From NCBI GenBank assembly GCA_944472135.2, contig OX235265.1:43869459-43933458 (forward strand): a stretch of DNA of 64,000 nt, read 5' to 3'. The position numbers were made by a program, and so were the translations under genes. This DNA is from Trichobilharzia regenti (Eukaryota > Platyhelminthes > Trematoda > Strigeidida > Schistosomatidae). Of the stretch, positions 10,070-21,936 are shown in pieces (within the stretch, counting starts at the first letter, position 1; each line of letters opens with the position of its first letter). Under the pieces are notes generated by a model that was given only the letters and a program-made list of their open reading frames with translations, was not told where the DNA came from and ran no database searches.

Positions 10070-11700
10070 TGCTCAGAAAATTACGCTTGTATAGTTTCTG
10101 CACAAGGAGTTCAAGTTTAAACAAACTAAATGTATGTATTCGATAGAAAAGGAGTTACATAATAAAGACGAGAGATATGTTAGATGATGAGTGACTAATA
10201 ACTTAAGTAACAATATACTGAGTTCAACTCAAAACATAGAAACAAGAGACTAGCAAAAATACACTATATCAAAGGGATCAGGTCAAAGCCAGATATTGCG
10301 TAATCAAATGAAAGACAGAATAAAAACATCTAGTTGACATGACAAGGAAAGTTTAATAACTGCTTCTTTCTAAATATATAAATCTGGCTTGAAGCGTTTG
10401 ACAGAATTCGCTACGGAAAACTTGAGGAGAATCGAGCTCATTTGTCTACTGATAATCTTAAAGGATTTCGCTATCTCCACCTCATGACCCATAACAAGCA
10501 GATGCCTGCTAATGGCACTATTGTAAACGTTTGTTTTCTTGAGACGTAGACTTTTCGGTACATGTTCAGAAAATCAGAGGTGTACCCTTCTTTCTGTTCT
10601 CTCAGTGTAACTGCTCCTGAAGATACATTTTAATTTGTATGCAGAGTTGAACTTAACATGAAAAGTGTATCTGTTGACTTTTGAAGGCACCAAGGAGCAC
10701 GTTGTTCGATAGACGGTAACCAACTCTGCTAGATGCAGGATAGGCTCTGGCTATTGACTTCATCAATCTTCTGTTGACTACTGATGCAATATTTTCACCT
10801 TTAAAATCGAATTGAATGAAGACAGGCTTTTGTTGACTGTGATTTGTTTGATGTCTGAGCCTTCACATCTTCCATATTTGTTAATGAATCTTTGAGGATA
10901 ACGGCTGTTTTTCAACGTCTTTTCGAGAAATATAAATTTTCCCTTTGATTTCTCTGTAGAGCATATTCGCCAGGTCTATATTATGGAGTGTTGACGAAAC
11001 TATTAAAATTTAGGTATTGTCCATTCCATCTAAGCGTTTGGTAAACTGACTTCTCGAGAATGCCATCTTCTAAGCGTTATATGGCAATGTTGGAGAAATG
11101 AAACTTTCCATCATTTTCATGTTCCATAGTAAATTTCGTATTTGTATGTGTGTCGCTGAATGCTCTGAGTAGTTAGGAGGCATGACATTCATTGTCGCTT
11201 ACTACAAAATATGTCATCGACATATCGAAAACAAGAAGTTGTTTCGTTGATTACATGCTTCACCTGTGTTTTGTCAAAGGTGAACATTAAGATAGATATC
11301 TGCAAAAACAGCGTTAATTGGCCTGCCTACAGCTACACTATCTAGTTGGCGGCATAGAGTGCTGTTAAAATGGAATTGTACATCCACTGTATACATTAGT
11401 AGTAGGCGTTTGAATCCTGACACTGAGAGTGGGAGAATATCAAACTGCTGTCAAATGATCTCAATAGTTTCCTTGATTTGGAGCCTTGTGAACAAGGAGG
11501 TTGCATCAAATGACGCCGTCAACTTATATGAAACGTTCATCTGGTTCACACGGAATAAATGATATTACCTTATATATTTTTCTGAAAAAGCTGTTGTTCT
11601 TCCTTTATTCATAACTTGTTTTTTGTTGAGCCTTAACTCCCACGTGATATTTAGTACAATTTTTCAATATACTGGTTATAGGCGTTGCATCATTTCGACT
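10070..11700 (-). mobile_element. Decayed Penelope-like element: RT and GIY-YIG
   Basis: Minus-strand translation in broken frames shows PLE RT motif A (SFDATSLFT near 11510), a motif-B-like VGRPINAVFADIYLN (near 11325-11280) and a decayed motif C near 11230. Then come the post-RT region (KPVFIQFDFKGENIASVVNRR near 10820), GIY-YIG remnants near 10620-10560 and the C-terminal KRFKPDL region near 10400. The last 300 bases are probably 3' UTR. Many stops; the N-terminus is missing. It resembles the plus-strand copies at 14475 and 34590. Confidence 0.75.
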
Positions 11701-12840
11701 GCACGTATTTGGTGTTGATTTTATGAAGAAAGATTCGGTAATTAAAATGACTTCACCTAAAAGTAATACTTTTAATTAATTTCACACTATTCCACCTAGT
11801 TATGGGATTACATGCAAGAGAATAAATCATAATGGTGGGGTTTTCTTTTCAGATTATCGAACTAAACAGAGTCATTCATTATAGGTCTAGATAAAAATTC
11901 CATGTTCCGATAATCTGACTGACTGTGGTCTACTAGTCCGACCTATCTAACTGACTTCACAGTCATTACATGATATTAAGAGAATTGTATTATTTCTCTT
12001 TGATGAATCTATCGGCTTGTTAAGTCATAAAATGTTGTCTCTGAGTGAGTTGATTAGCTGCAATGTCATCAAGTCCTACGTAAAGCCTCCAATATTCCTC
12101 CTTAATACTGCAGTCCTTTCGAGGTTTTGAATTCCTTATCATATATATCATTTTCAGTATTCACATTGCTATAATTTTTCGTATTGATATTAGTACATTT
12201 TTGAATGAAATCTGGTAACTAGTTATTCAGTGGTAATGCTCTGATCTGTTTGATTTCATCAATAAACTTTCTGACTCCTGGCTCGATTATACAAAAATTT
12301 GACTAAATCTGTCTTTGCCGATTTTGGGTTTGATGAATCAAAGTCTAGGTACTTATTAAATTGTTACGGGTAACAGTGGACCCCAAGCCCTCGAAATTCA
12401 AGTCGTCCTCTACTAGCCAACTGAAACACCGGAGCTACTTAGTTTCCTATGATTTCTGTTGTTATAGGCTTTACAAATGAGCTTTATAAAGACGCTATAC
12501 GTTCCCTATGCAACAAGAGGAGACAAGACACGGAAGCCGAGGTATATTTTTCATTAATCGAACCGCTGTTTATGTATATACAGTTTATATTCGTTAACCA
12601 ATCACTGAGTGTGTGATTTCGGTTAAAATTGAACGGCATAACATAGAATGTTAAAACATACATAGTATTATGTTGCTAATGTAGTACTGAACTGTAGGAA
12701 TATATGAGAATCTCATTCTGATGGAATGCACTGGCTGTATCACATGACCACAGCTTTATTTAATTTACGTCATTCAAGGAATCGCCTACATCTTTATGGA
12801 TATTTACACCTTTTTTTCTTGAAAAAGAGTCTTTTCACCA
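11701..12840. other. No recognised feature
   Basis: AT-rich. Short PLE-like similarity may extend a little past 11700, but I cannot support a boundary. No other family recognised. Confidence 0.45.
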
Positions 12841-12845
12841 TCATT

Positions 12846-13005
12846 TAATGCTTCGGTGGCACAGCGGTAGAGTGCTCACAAACCATGCAGGTGACCAGGG
12901 GATCGATCTTCGTCTTTTACCTCGCTAAGCCAGTAGTAAGACTGGTAAAGATGAAAGGTTCGAAGCCCTATGTTCCACTGGGAACCTAAAGGAATAAAGA
13001 ACTCT
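12846..13005 (+). mobile_element. tRNA-SINE family R, short copy
   Basis: Head CTTCGGTGGCACAGCGGTAG (A-box-like), B-box-like GGGGATCGATC, CTCGCTAAGCCAGTAGTAAG, then the RTE-like tail GAAGCCCTATGTTCCACTGG. Internally deleted compared with 18198-18443. Confidence 0.75.
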
Positions 13006-13020
13006 TCATTTACGTATAAA

Positions 13021-13865
13021 GTATATGTTTTTCAATTCGTGAAAATGTTAGAAACAGCATTTTTTCGTTTTCAGAACTTTAAGCATAATAATTATTTTTT
13101 TCAAGTGTTTCATCTTAACTGACAAAATGATCCTTTCTTTATTTTCTAAACAGATTCACTTCTGCGCGATACGCCTACTTGTGTTCACAATATCTCTTTT
13201 ATTGCAGAAATAAAATGTCGCTTTCACTCAACAACTCACTTAATACTTATTATGTGTGCGTGTGTGCATTCAATCTCAATATCTTTTTGCGATAAATAAT
13301 TCATTAAAGGATTAGAGAGAGAGAGAGAAGTTGATAAATGTTCAACTGATTGGCCAAGGTGAAGAAGTGCTTCACAGAAGGTAAGTTTTAAAGATTGATA
13401 TTTACATATTTTTAAAATGTATGTCAATTTTGAACATTAGCAAAATATGTAGGCATATATGTATGCATAATACTACAGAGGAAATGAACAACTGGACGAA
13501 ATGAAAACAAAACAGAAGTGTATATTTATTCACTTCTTTTGTTTATCTCCTCTAACTTTATAATATTCACTTCTGCTTGCTGAATTTTAACTTTTTAGCT
13601 GTCACACACCCACACCCACAGACACACCGTAAAAATATAATTGAAAGCGTAAATTTTCCTCATTGAATTCTTTTTGTATATACATATATATATGTAGAAA
13701 TTATGCATGCATATATGATTTTTAGAAGAAACAGATGAACGAGTTTCTTCAAATCACTAAAGCGAATAAATGAAGTTTCTCTCTTATTTGAGCATCATCA
13801 TTATTATGGTTGTTTTCGCTGCTAGTGAAAATCGTACACTACAATGTGGATGAATTGAAACAACA
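13021..13865. other. Unannotated, with microsatellites
   Basis: AT-rich. A GA run (13314-13329), a CA/CCA-rich tract (13603-13628) and TA runs (13676-13692) are the only structure. Confidence 0.55.
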
Positions 13866-14463
13866 TTATTATTGCTCCTTTGGGTTCCTAGTGGAACATA
13901 GGGCTTCAACTGCACGTCTCCACTTGCTTCTGCCTTCCTTATGCTGTACTTTTCACCTGCATCCATCTTAGTCCATACTCTTCCGACTCTTCTTCACACG
14001 ATCTCCTTCATGTCACCCTTGGATGTCCCACTCGCCGCTTCCCTTTCGGGTTCTACTCGAGCAATTGCCTGACGCGCGCGCGATGTCATCCAGCGGTCTC
14101 CTCAGCAAGTGTTCGGTCCATCTCCACTTTCTCCGGCATATTTGTTGGGCGATTGATTCTTCTTTTGTTTGTTCCCATAGTTTCTTGTTGGTGATTCTTA
14201 CTGGCCCGGCCATCTGATCTTCAGTATAGAGCCAGCGAAGACAATTGCTGATAAATGTCTACAACAGGCTGTTGGAAATATTCTCTGTGACCCGCCCGCC
14301 AATTTTCTGATCCGTATAGAGGAACTGACTGACTTGACGTTTGTATTGAAAATCCGACTGAATTTGGTTGTTTATGGTGAGTGACGAAGATACCAGATTG
14401 GTTTCAGTCAGGTTGATGAATTTGTTTCTCACCTTCCCGATTCTCGATTTGACATCCTCGTCT
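13866..14463 (-). mobile_element. 5'-truncated RTE (SR2-type), 3' part
   Basis: Matches 52930-53530 in reverse, including the unusual GCGCGCGCG run (near 14075) also seen at 53318. Begins with the AAT-type tail and TTGGGTTCCTAGTGGAACAT. Homology ends sharply at 14463, within ADEDVKS, where a PLE begins on the other strand. The coding region near 14213-14013 (LWEQTKEESIAQQICRRKWR) is open for 66 codons. Confidence 0.85.
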
Positions 14464-14474
14464 GAAACAACATT

Positions 14475-14945
14475 GGATTGAGAATATTATCAGTACTGTT
14501 AAGACAAGTACACCTCACATGTTACCTACAAGTGTGTATACCAATTCACACTTATCTGCGGGAGCAGTTACATTGGAAAAACAGAGAGGAGTACCTACGT
14601 CAGATTATGCGAACATATACCAAAGAATCTCCGGTTAAAGGGACCGAATTGTTTAAACTCTTCAATCCCCAAACACCTGATTGACACAGGACACCGACTA
14701 GATGTGCTGAAATCATTCAAAATAATCAACAGACAAAGTACCTCAAGTTTTCTCACCTCTACTGAAGCTATAGCAATAAAACCATTGAAGCCTAATTTAT
14801 GTGTCCAAAAAGAATCCGTTGTTGGAATTGAACTACCCTAGTGACTCACTTCTTGGTAACTCTTTGTTTTCTAATTTTGTTAATTTTGTTAGCGTATTTT
14901 TTCACTCCACCCACCCCGCTTTGTTTTTCGCTTGACTCTCTTAAG
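14475..14945 (+). mobile_element. PLE GIY-YIG endonuclease and C-terminal fragment
   Basis: Plus strand reads VYQFTLICGSSYIGKTERS (GIY-YIG N-terminal strands, 14535-14590), RLCEHIPKNLRLK, then, after a frameshift near 14680, DVLKSFKIINRQSTSS and PNLCVQKESVVGIELP with a stop near 14840. The YIG box is readable. The RT is absent. Probably the same family as 34590-35440. Confidence 0.8.
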
Positions 14946-14960
14946 AGATGATTATTTTAA

Positions 14961-15079
14961 GTGTTGGTTTGTAGGGATTTGGTTGGTTTCAGGATTTCAT
15001 CATGAGCTGACATTAGTTAGAGAACCATTGAAAAACAATTGGTCCAATGGTTCTCTAACAAATGTCAGCTCAAGATGAT
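14961..15079. repeat. Small palindrome of hammerhead-SINE 3' ends
   Basis: 14961-15036 carries the family 3' end in minus orientation (TCATCATGAGCTGACATTAG, GAGAACCATTG). 15043-15079 is the same end in plus orientation (CCAATGGTTCTCTAAC, ATGTCAGCTCA). No ribozyme or tRNA-like part remains. Confidence 0.7.
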
Positions 15080-15084
15080 TTTTT

Positions 15085-15590
15085 CTTGATCTTTTGAGTT
15101 CCGCTCACTGTATTACATCATCAACTTCAAATCGGACCTCATGTGCACCAAAATTTCGACCTTCTCTTATCTGACTACTTAACTATTACTAATTGTTTTT
15201 ATTACCACCCCAACAACACAACTGTTAATTAATTTTTTCTCAAGAAACTTCTCTCTACCAAGATATATATATGTATATATATGTATGTCGTAACACTTCA
15301 GACGCCCTGTAAATCTCAACGCCTTATTTTATTATGACACTCTGACAGTATGCTTGCTAATGGACAAAAGTTTGTTAAAACTGAACACTTTTTATTTTGA
15401 TTTTAATAAAAAATTCAGGTTGTACTCAGCTGATGAGAACCGACGAAATAAAATGGAAACAGATTATTCTGCGCCAATGTTTCTTCTTTCTTTGTTCAAA
15501 TGAGAAACTATCATGGTTATTACTAATTGAACACAAACTTGTTATGAGTACCAAGAGATATACCACACAAAATCTCTTGGTTCATATGAG
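15085..15590. other. No recognised feature
   Basis: AT-rich with a TA/TG run near 15262-15288. Confidence 0.5.
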
Positions 15591-16270
15591 TACTACACAA
15601 GTGTCTGGACGCACAGACCGTCTCAACTAACCTATTCCACCAAGTCCACAAGGTAGTGGAGCTATATCAGGAACTGAGTTCCCATGGTTTATATTCGATC
15701 CGAACAGTTCGCATTGGAGAGCCTATGTACACTTTATTTTTCCGCCCCCCGCCCCTCCTTAAATAAACCATTATTCCCATCGGTCCAGTTGTAAATAAGT
15801 GCCAGAGATTTGCATTCTCCCTTTCACCTTTGTGAGGAACACCTATGCCACAAGGAAGAAATGAATAGGAGTTACCTGGCACAAGCTCTGAACGCATGCC
15901 CGCATAAGACCCTTGGCCATTCAAGATAAATAAATACATACATGTAGGATTATGGACGAAAGCAACAAAATACTGGCTTATGATTCGCCGATCTTCTGTA
16001 CTATTTTCTGCATTTAAAATATATAGAATCAAACTGTTTTCAGTAAACTGTTTGTATTAACTAATAAACATTTGTAATAAACTATTAACTATTGGCTGAT
16101 TGGGGTGACCAATTGTACACCACTTACATTACCCAGTAATACTTGCCAACCAGCCCAATAGAAGTGATCTGAACACCGTATAGTCGTTTCGCTTGTTTGC
16201 GGTCACCAACGGTGGGCTTACTCAAATCACCTATTCCTGGTTAACTTTTTAGGCAAAATGGTCATACCAC
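15591..16270. other. Higher-GC island, unidentified repeat possible
   Basis: More GC-rich than the surroundings, with a 121-codon minus frame (16032-15667) that matches no family I recognise. The composition, polyadenylation-like AATAAAC near 15763 and AATAAA-type signals near 16060-16080 would suit an LTR or other mobile sequence, but no second copy in the window supports this. Confidence 0.25.
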
Positions 16271-16424
16271 TGGTTCACTGATGATGAGCTCGGCCCTAAA
16301 AGAGGTAAACAGCTATTTGGTGTTTAGACCACTTCAATCTGGTTTGTAGACGCTGCTGTTGAAACGACTTTCTTTGCAGCTAACATCATCATAATTGAGA
16401 ATGTGAAGCCGATGTATCTATCTA

Positions 16425-17045
16425 AGCCCTGAGAACATGCTAAAAATGATGTAACGTCCTACTGTATTTACCAATTTGGATGTACGTGTAACCATTCATA
16501 CATAGGGAGGACTCATCGATCTTTGCAAGAAAGGGCTTCAGCAGCAAATAGAATCCCCTGAACCAACTAGCGGTGAGAATAAGCAGTACTGCTCCTCTAT
16601 TGCGAAACATATTATATAGAAAGGACATAAAATTGACGTCTACACATCTTTTAAACCTATCTATACAAAGTGTTCGGGGGAGGGCGTATCCTAAAGTTTG
16701 TGTGGAAACCCTAGCTGGCAGTTAGGAAGTTTAAGGCACCTCTGTGCGTTCAAAGCAACAATTTGTCATCACACTAATCCTCCCTTGGCAAACTTTGTTT
16801 TGATACCAGACAGGGTAAACGTACTGTTTAGTGATCTCCATTGTTATTTTGACCTTAGATATGTCCTTTCAAATTGACCTAAGTCTATTTTCTCACCTCT
16901 TAACTCCGCGTTAATTTCATATATATTCCTGTGACAAGTTCGCTTCAGACAAATTACTTCTTCTTATTTCTTTGCCTAAATTATCCTATAATTTCTTATA
17001 TTTGGTGAAATTGTACTCCCAGTAAATTTACTTGCTATTCACTTA
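16425..17045 (+). mobile_element. PLE GIY-YIG and 3' UTR fragment
   Basis: Plus strand reads CIYQFGCTCNHSYIGRTHRSLQERA (16460-16535, in two overlapping parts), a typical PLE GIY-YIG start with the YIGRT box, then a decayed C-terminus (PLCVQSNNL near 16740). The 3' UTR shares TTGACCTAAGTCTATTTTCT (16875) with the PLE at 43.8-45.7 kb, so they are relatives. Stops interrupt it. Confidence 0.75.
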
Positions 17046-17050
17046 GCATA

Positions 17051-17212
17051 ATTTATTATCACTCCTTTGAGTACCTAGTTGAACATACGATTTCAGCAGC
17101 ACCTCTTCATTTCGTTCTCCTCTCCGGAGTCTTTTTGAGCTGTCTCCATGACTTCATATAAACTTTCATCTCTTCTTCACACTATCTCCTCCAAGGCACT
17201 CTTAAATAGAGG
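17051..17212 (-). mobile_element. RTE (SR2-type) 3' end fragment
   Basis: Reverse of the RTE 3' tail: TTATTATCACTCC, GAGTACCTAGTTGAACATAC, then the CTCTTCTTCACACTATCTCC segment shared with the copies at 2800 and 13990. Confidence 0.75.
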
Positions 17213-17239
17213 TAAATTGAATATAAAAAATGAACTGTC

Positions 17240-17455
17240 AGGTGGGTGGAGGTAATACATAGGAAGCCTTCAACCTAGATCTAGTGTTTGACGGTACTAT
17301 TTAGCAGGGGATATGTGTATTGTTTGAGAAATTCATATACCATCTGAAATTTAGACCTGAGACACCAACTACTGCAGTCAGAGACGTTACCACTCAACAT
17401 AACCTAGACTCAGGGCTCCCTGTCAATCGGAAGTCTGTACCAAATGAATGATCCA
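17240..17455. repeat. Possible dispersed repeat
   Basis: Part (17363-17397) resembles 24178-24220 in the satellite-like repeat (CTGCAGTCAGAGACGTTACC). Otherwise only one copy here, so support is weak. Confidence 0.3.
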
Positions 17456-18184
17456 ACGCATTCCATTATTTATTACTTAGAGCCTAATCCGTAATAAGAA
17501 AATTTAAGAATTTTTAAACAGTTAATTCTCCAAACTGAATTTAAAAGACGCAAAATAGTCGAATATTCATTTCACAGAATCCGAATTACGAGTACTAATC
17601 ATATAATATTTAGAGAAATTTATTTATCCTCTAAACACTTATAAAATTTGTTAAATATTTGCTGCTCCAGTGAATTTTTTTAAAAATCTATTATTTATTA
17701 TTCTCTTTAATGTCTTTTAAATCCTTTAATATCTTAGTTTTATATAAGTATAAGTATGCTTTGCAAAAGGATTATATGTTTTATGCTTCTAAGCGTTTGT
17801 CTCACATCAGTTTTTTATACTTGTAGTCAAACACACATGTGTACTAAGATATATATGTATATAGACAAGATATAAATTCGAGTCATATATCATTTATGAC
17901 TCCATATCCTGTGGAAGGCCTTTTTACCTATGATTTACTTATTATTCTTTTTTACATTAAGTCTACTTTACTTTCATACTACTTAAGATAATTTATAATA
18001 ATTTTGTGAAACAACGTCTGGTGCTCCACATCCATATTAATGAGTTGGGGAAGATGTTACTGAAACAAACGCCCAAGGATATATGTATGAACACTATTCA
18101 ATTAATCAGGAAGATGATGTACTTCCTTCTCACTCCACCGTCCACGTATCTGAATGATATGAACCAGTGAATAACTGAAAATCT
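17456..18184. other. No recognised feature
   Basis: AT-rich; nothing supported. Confidence 0.5.
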
Positions 18185-18456
18185 ATTCACTTGTATACAG
18201 TGCGTCGGTGGCTCAGCCTAAAGATGCTCAGCAAACATTTGTGTGGTCTAGGGTTCGATTCCTGACTGGAGCACACCTTTCTAATCCCTCTTCTCCGGTT
18301 TTAACCCCGACAAAGAGGGAAAGTTGGGTGTGGGGCTAGCTAATCGTCTTGTAAAAACACCAATGCTATTGAAACATCAAAACTGAAGCTTGACGCCGTA
18401 TGTTCCACTTGGAGCGCGAAAGGAAATGAATAAATAAGAAATAATTCACTTGCATA
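18185..18456 (+). mobile_element. tRNA-SINE family R, full length, with target-site duplication
   Basis: Body 18198-18443 lies between 13-bp direct repeats ATTCACTTGTATA (18185-18197) and ATTCACTTGCATA (18444-18456), one mismatch. Head GTGCGTCGGTGGCTCAGCC, B box GGGTTCGATTCC (18252), a GC-rich middle (GAGGGAAAGTTGGGTGTGGG) and a 3' tail (CCGTATGTTCCACTTGGAGC) that resembles the RTE 3' tail. The duplication proves insertion as a unit. Confidence 0.9.
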
Positions 18457-18459
18457 GCA

Positions 18460-18825
18460 TAATTTATTTTGCGAGGTTATTTCTGTACTCCAAATCTGTA
18501 ATCTGATGACACTATAATAAAACTGATAGCCGTCAATGTTTATACAAATCAGGCGTGAATTTCTGCTTGTGCATCATTAAGAGAACCGAAAAATGTCTGT
18601 TAAAAATACTTATCTTCCATACGTTCTATTATTAAAATAACCTCAATAATTTCAGGGGTGATAGCAAGACATTCATCTCTTCTAAATTATAAAGTTCTTA
18701 CAGATCAGCATAAGAAACAAAGTCAAATGTTGCACGCAGAAAACAAAAAATAAAATAATTCCAGAATAATACTATTTGCAGAAAGCATAAATTCATTATA
18801 CATTTTGGGTTTCTGCATGCGTTTT
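18460..18825. other. No recognised feature
   Basis: AT-rich; nothing supported. Confidence 0.5.
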
Positions 18826-18829
18826 GGAC

Positions 18830-19020
18830 TAAGTGCAAGGTAAATCTCGTCATGGACCAATGTCATTATTCCTGGTTCATTAAAACCAAGTTGTGATGGA
18901 AAACTGGTTCACTCTAGTTTGAAACTCTTTATTAATGCACATTCACAACCCCACCAGCGATCGGACCCATGGCGTTCAGGTTACGAGACGAAGCCTTTTG
19001 AACATGGATTCATTCAGGCT
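18830..19020 (-). mobile_element. Highly degenerate hammerhead-SINE
   Basis: Order of parts is recognisable in minus orientation: CTCGTCATGGACCAATGTCA, a lost ribozyme region, CACAACCCCACCAGCGATCG (B-box side), then GTTACGAGACGAAGC. Confidence 0.45.
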
Positions 19021-19031
19021 GAAATCCCATG

Positions 19032-19450
19032 TTATTATTATTCCCTTCGGCTCCGAGTGGAACATTCGGCTTCAACAACACTTTCCCACTTTCTTGTATT
19101 TTCTAATGTCCACTTCAGATAGGTCTACGATTGACCATAATCTCTCATCTTCTCCTACTCACCACACGATCTCCAGCATGTCAACCTCACACTGATGACC
19201 CATTCATCGTTACCCATCTGCGTTCCACTTGAAGGACTGGAGCTTAATATCATTCGACGGTCTTCCCAGTGTGTATCCGATCTGTCTCCATTATATTCGA
19301 AATATTTGTTGAGCGATCAACTCTTGGTTAGTTTTTCTCAGAGTTTCTTGTAGCTAATTCCTTCTGTCTGGCTGATTGGTCTTCTTTATGGAGCCATCAA
19401 AGCAGATAGCTGTTGATAAAGATCTACAGGTGGCTGTTGGAAGTGTATCT
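19032..19450 (-). mobile_element. RTE (SR2-type) 3' end, diverged copy
   Basis: Starts with the AAT-type tail and TTCCCTTCGGCTCCGAGTGG, followed by the 3' coding region in broken frames (CGATCTCCAGCATGTCAACC, TATTTGTTGAGCGATCAACT). More diverged than the other RTE copies. Confidence 0.7.
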
Positions 19451-19454
19451 GGAT

Positions 19455-19570
19455 TTTGCAGTTAGTGATAATCTTCCCACCGGAGCTCGAACACAGTGCC
19501 CATGGTTTCAGACACCAAAGCGTTATCAAGTAGACCACTTGGGCGACGATAGTTGGCCACCTCTTGTGCA
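19455..19570 (-). mobile_element. tRNA-like head of a family-D SINE
   Basis: On the minus strand: GTGGTCTACTTGATAACGC (A-box side) and GTGTTCGAGCTCC (B-box-like), as in the plus copy at 7352. Truncated into the neighbouring RTE. Confidence 0.55.
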
Positions 19571-19585
19571 ACGGCTTGCATTAAT

Positions 19586-19791
19586 TATTTAATTCAATTT
19601 TAGATTTTCCAGTTAACTGATTGGATTGAAGTGCGCATCTTGGATTTCACTTCTACTCACCATCTACCAATTAACTTCTGCTTACTTGCCAAGACATAGT
19701 CGAACCATCTGCACAAGAAGCCGATATGTCACCATGAGACCAAGCACTTCGATCCAATCAATCGACAAGAAAATTTAAAATTGAATTAAAT
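19586..19791. repeat. Inverted-terminal repeat element with Sm-alpha core
   Basis: Termini 19586-19632 and 19745-19791 are inverted copies (about 47 bp, imperfect: TATTTAATTCAATTTTAGAT against ATTTAAAATTGAATTAAATA). Between them is a segment matching Sm-alpha (GCGCATCTTGGATTTCACTT, CCATCTACCAATT). No transposase. It could be a fold-back rearrangement rather than a transposon. Confidence 0.5.
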
Positions 19792-19799
19792 AAATTGAA

Positions 19800-20415
19800 G
19801 ACATATGTTAGAAAGAGCTTCTGTTGACGGCGATTACTTTTTTCAGTTTATCAGAATAAAAAAATATCTATACATATATATCATACTGTTTTAGTAAATA
19901 TGGCGTTCATAAACAGGGTGTGTCCATCTAACAAGGAAGCCGTTCTGTCAGAGCAACTGGCATTATCAATGTCATTGACAAAAGCTAAGGAATCATAGTG
20001 TAAATGCGAAAAATCTGACATACTATTGGACAATGTATCGGTAAAATAAGTCGATAAAGGAAACTGCTCCCCTTCATTCAAAATTCACCGAGAACTTGAT
20101 GTCTTTTTTGTTACAAAAGGAAACAGATTTCTTTTTCTAAATGAAATTATTATTTTCTTGAATGGAAAGTCATTTTTTTTTCTTTGAATGCCCATTATGA
20201 AGAAAGCAGACTTTCAACCTTTTTGGACTTACGCTACTAGTTACAGGAGGTATGAGTTATAACACAAAACGTGAAACTATGCCAGCCCACTTCTAGGATT
20301 AAAACATTGTTACAATAGTAACTGAGTGATTGAGAATGTATTATAAGACAAAACTCAACAACAATTATTTCTAAATTAAGTAGAATGAATGGAGATGACA
20401 ACATTTCATAGATTG
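19800..20415. other. No recognised feature
   Basis: AT-rich; nothing supported. Confidence 0.5.
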
Positions 20416-20419
20416 CCAG

Positions 20420-21105
20420 TTAATCTGCACACATCTGTCTGTCTGTCTGGATTCAACATAGAACTTGGCACCGAAGTGCAGCAGTTCGAGTTGCCACCTT
20501 CCAAATAGCACACAGAGGTAGACAAGAAGATGAGTGGAGAGAATCAATAGAGTTTGACAAGTATGAGAGTGAAACAGAATGGGTAATGGTAGGAGGGAAT
20601 ATGAAAGATTACAGAGACTGAATACATCTGCGCCATTGACAACGATTTTGAGCCATGTCACCTACTGTCTCCAGCCATTGATTCCTAGAGTCAGTCCCGA
20701 GGACCCCAACCCAGAAGTCTGCATCTCCCTCCCTACCTGACTCAATTTAACTATCAAGGATTTCATGGATTGATGGGGCCATGTTTTTGTTTGGCCACCA
20801 CTGGCTCTTTTCCAACCTGCACCTATATCAGCTAGTAATGCCCGTCGGGCGGGGGAGGCGATGGTTAGACATGCACAGCACGTGACCTAGCCATCTCAAT
20901 CTATGTAACTTTATAGCCTCGTCGATTGATTTTCCCTCTTTGCCCAACACTCTACACCTAACGTCAACATTACTTACCTTATTAAACCACCTAACGTGAG
21001 ACAGGGATCGCAGACATCTATGATCGAAAGCAGTAAACCTTTTCATGTCTTCAACGCGTATTGGCCATGTTTCAGAGCCATACATACCTCTAAGATGTTC
21101 CATTC
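20420..21105 (-). mobile_element. SR3-type (second RTE family) 3' end
   Basis: The minus strand enters at GMYGSETWPIRVEDMKR (21080) and continues through FDHRCLRSLSHVRW and HRLRWLGHVLCMSNHRLPR. It then gives the GWKRASGGQ-type C-terminal region near 20830-20640, in broken frame, and a 3' UTR to about 20420. The sequence differs clearly from the SR2-type copies in this window. Name by recognition of the family, not by comparison within the window. Confidence 0.75.
20828..21103 (-). pseudogene. C-terminal RT-ORF segment of an SR3-type element
   Basis: 91 open codons carrying YGSETW, the LRSLSHVRW region and the RLRWLGHVL motif that follow the RT domain in RTE-clade elements. 5'-truncated just before YGSETW, with a stop where the family normally reads on. 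Non-functional. Confidence 0.75.
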
Positions 21106-21936
21106 TAACACAAACTAACTGTGTATTTGCGATTCCATGCGAATTATCTATTCATCTATAGAGTAAAAGACTTTGGGAAGTGAATTATCAAAGGTGCAGT
21201 GTCCTTTAAAACCGTACAACTTTCATTCTAGCAACATCTGACTCTAAGATTAAACACCTGTAACATATACTAGGATGGAGAAACTAAAACAGTAATTGTA
21301 TAATATTGGTGAGGCGTGTTTCTGTCGTTTGCAACAACAATTGGCTATCGTCCTCAACAATTCTCTTTGGTATGACAATAAAACCCATTTGCATCAATTT
21401 CATCTGTTACATGTTAGAATCCAGTCACCAAAAGCATTGTACAACCTGAGTTTCAGGGTATTGGGGTTTATTCTCAAAGCCTAGGTATCAGAGAAGAGAA
21501 AATGAATTTATTGGTTACATATAGAAATAATGAAATCCGAAATGAATTGAATTTTCAAAGAAGAACTTTACATGAAGTGTAGCATTTCAGGCTGGCTAGC
21601 CTCACCAAAATACACATAAAGATTTTTAGAAAAATTCGGACAAACTATGACGGATGAAAATATTACACGGAGAATAAAGAAAGTTAGGTGCAAATGTGAA
21701 GTAATAGAGTAAATTAATCTTCACTACCAAAAAAGATTTTTTTACCATATCACCAACATTCCCAAGCGATTAGCTCCCAGAGCGACAAGTAGCCTAACAA
21801 AGAAGTTTACACCCTTGCTTCGTGGCTCACACTGACAGTTGAAGTCTTCATGGAATAATGTCAGGTTTTAATTCGACCAAGTCTACCTCCTTTCTAAACT
21901 AAACTATTGCCAGTTAATATATCTCTAGAGGGAAGG
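21106..21936. other. No recognised feature
   Basis: AT-rich; nothing supported. Confidence 0.5.

Noticed and set aside
15667..16032. 121-codon minus frame as a gene
   Set aside because: No motif, no splice or codon-usage support; kept only as part of an unidentified island.
18198..18270. tRNA gene
   Set aside because: A-box and B-box are present but the acceptor and anticodon stems do not form; it is a SINE head with a target-site duplication.
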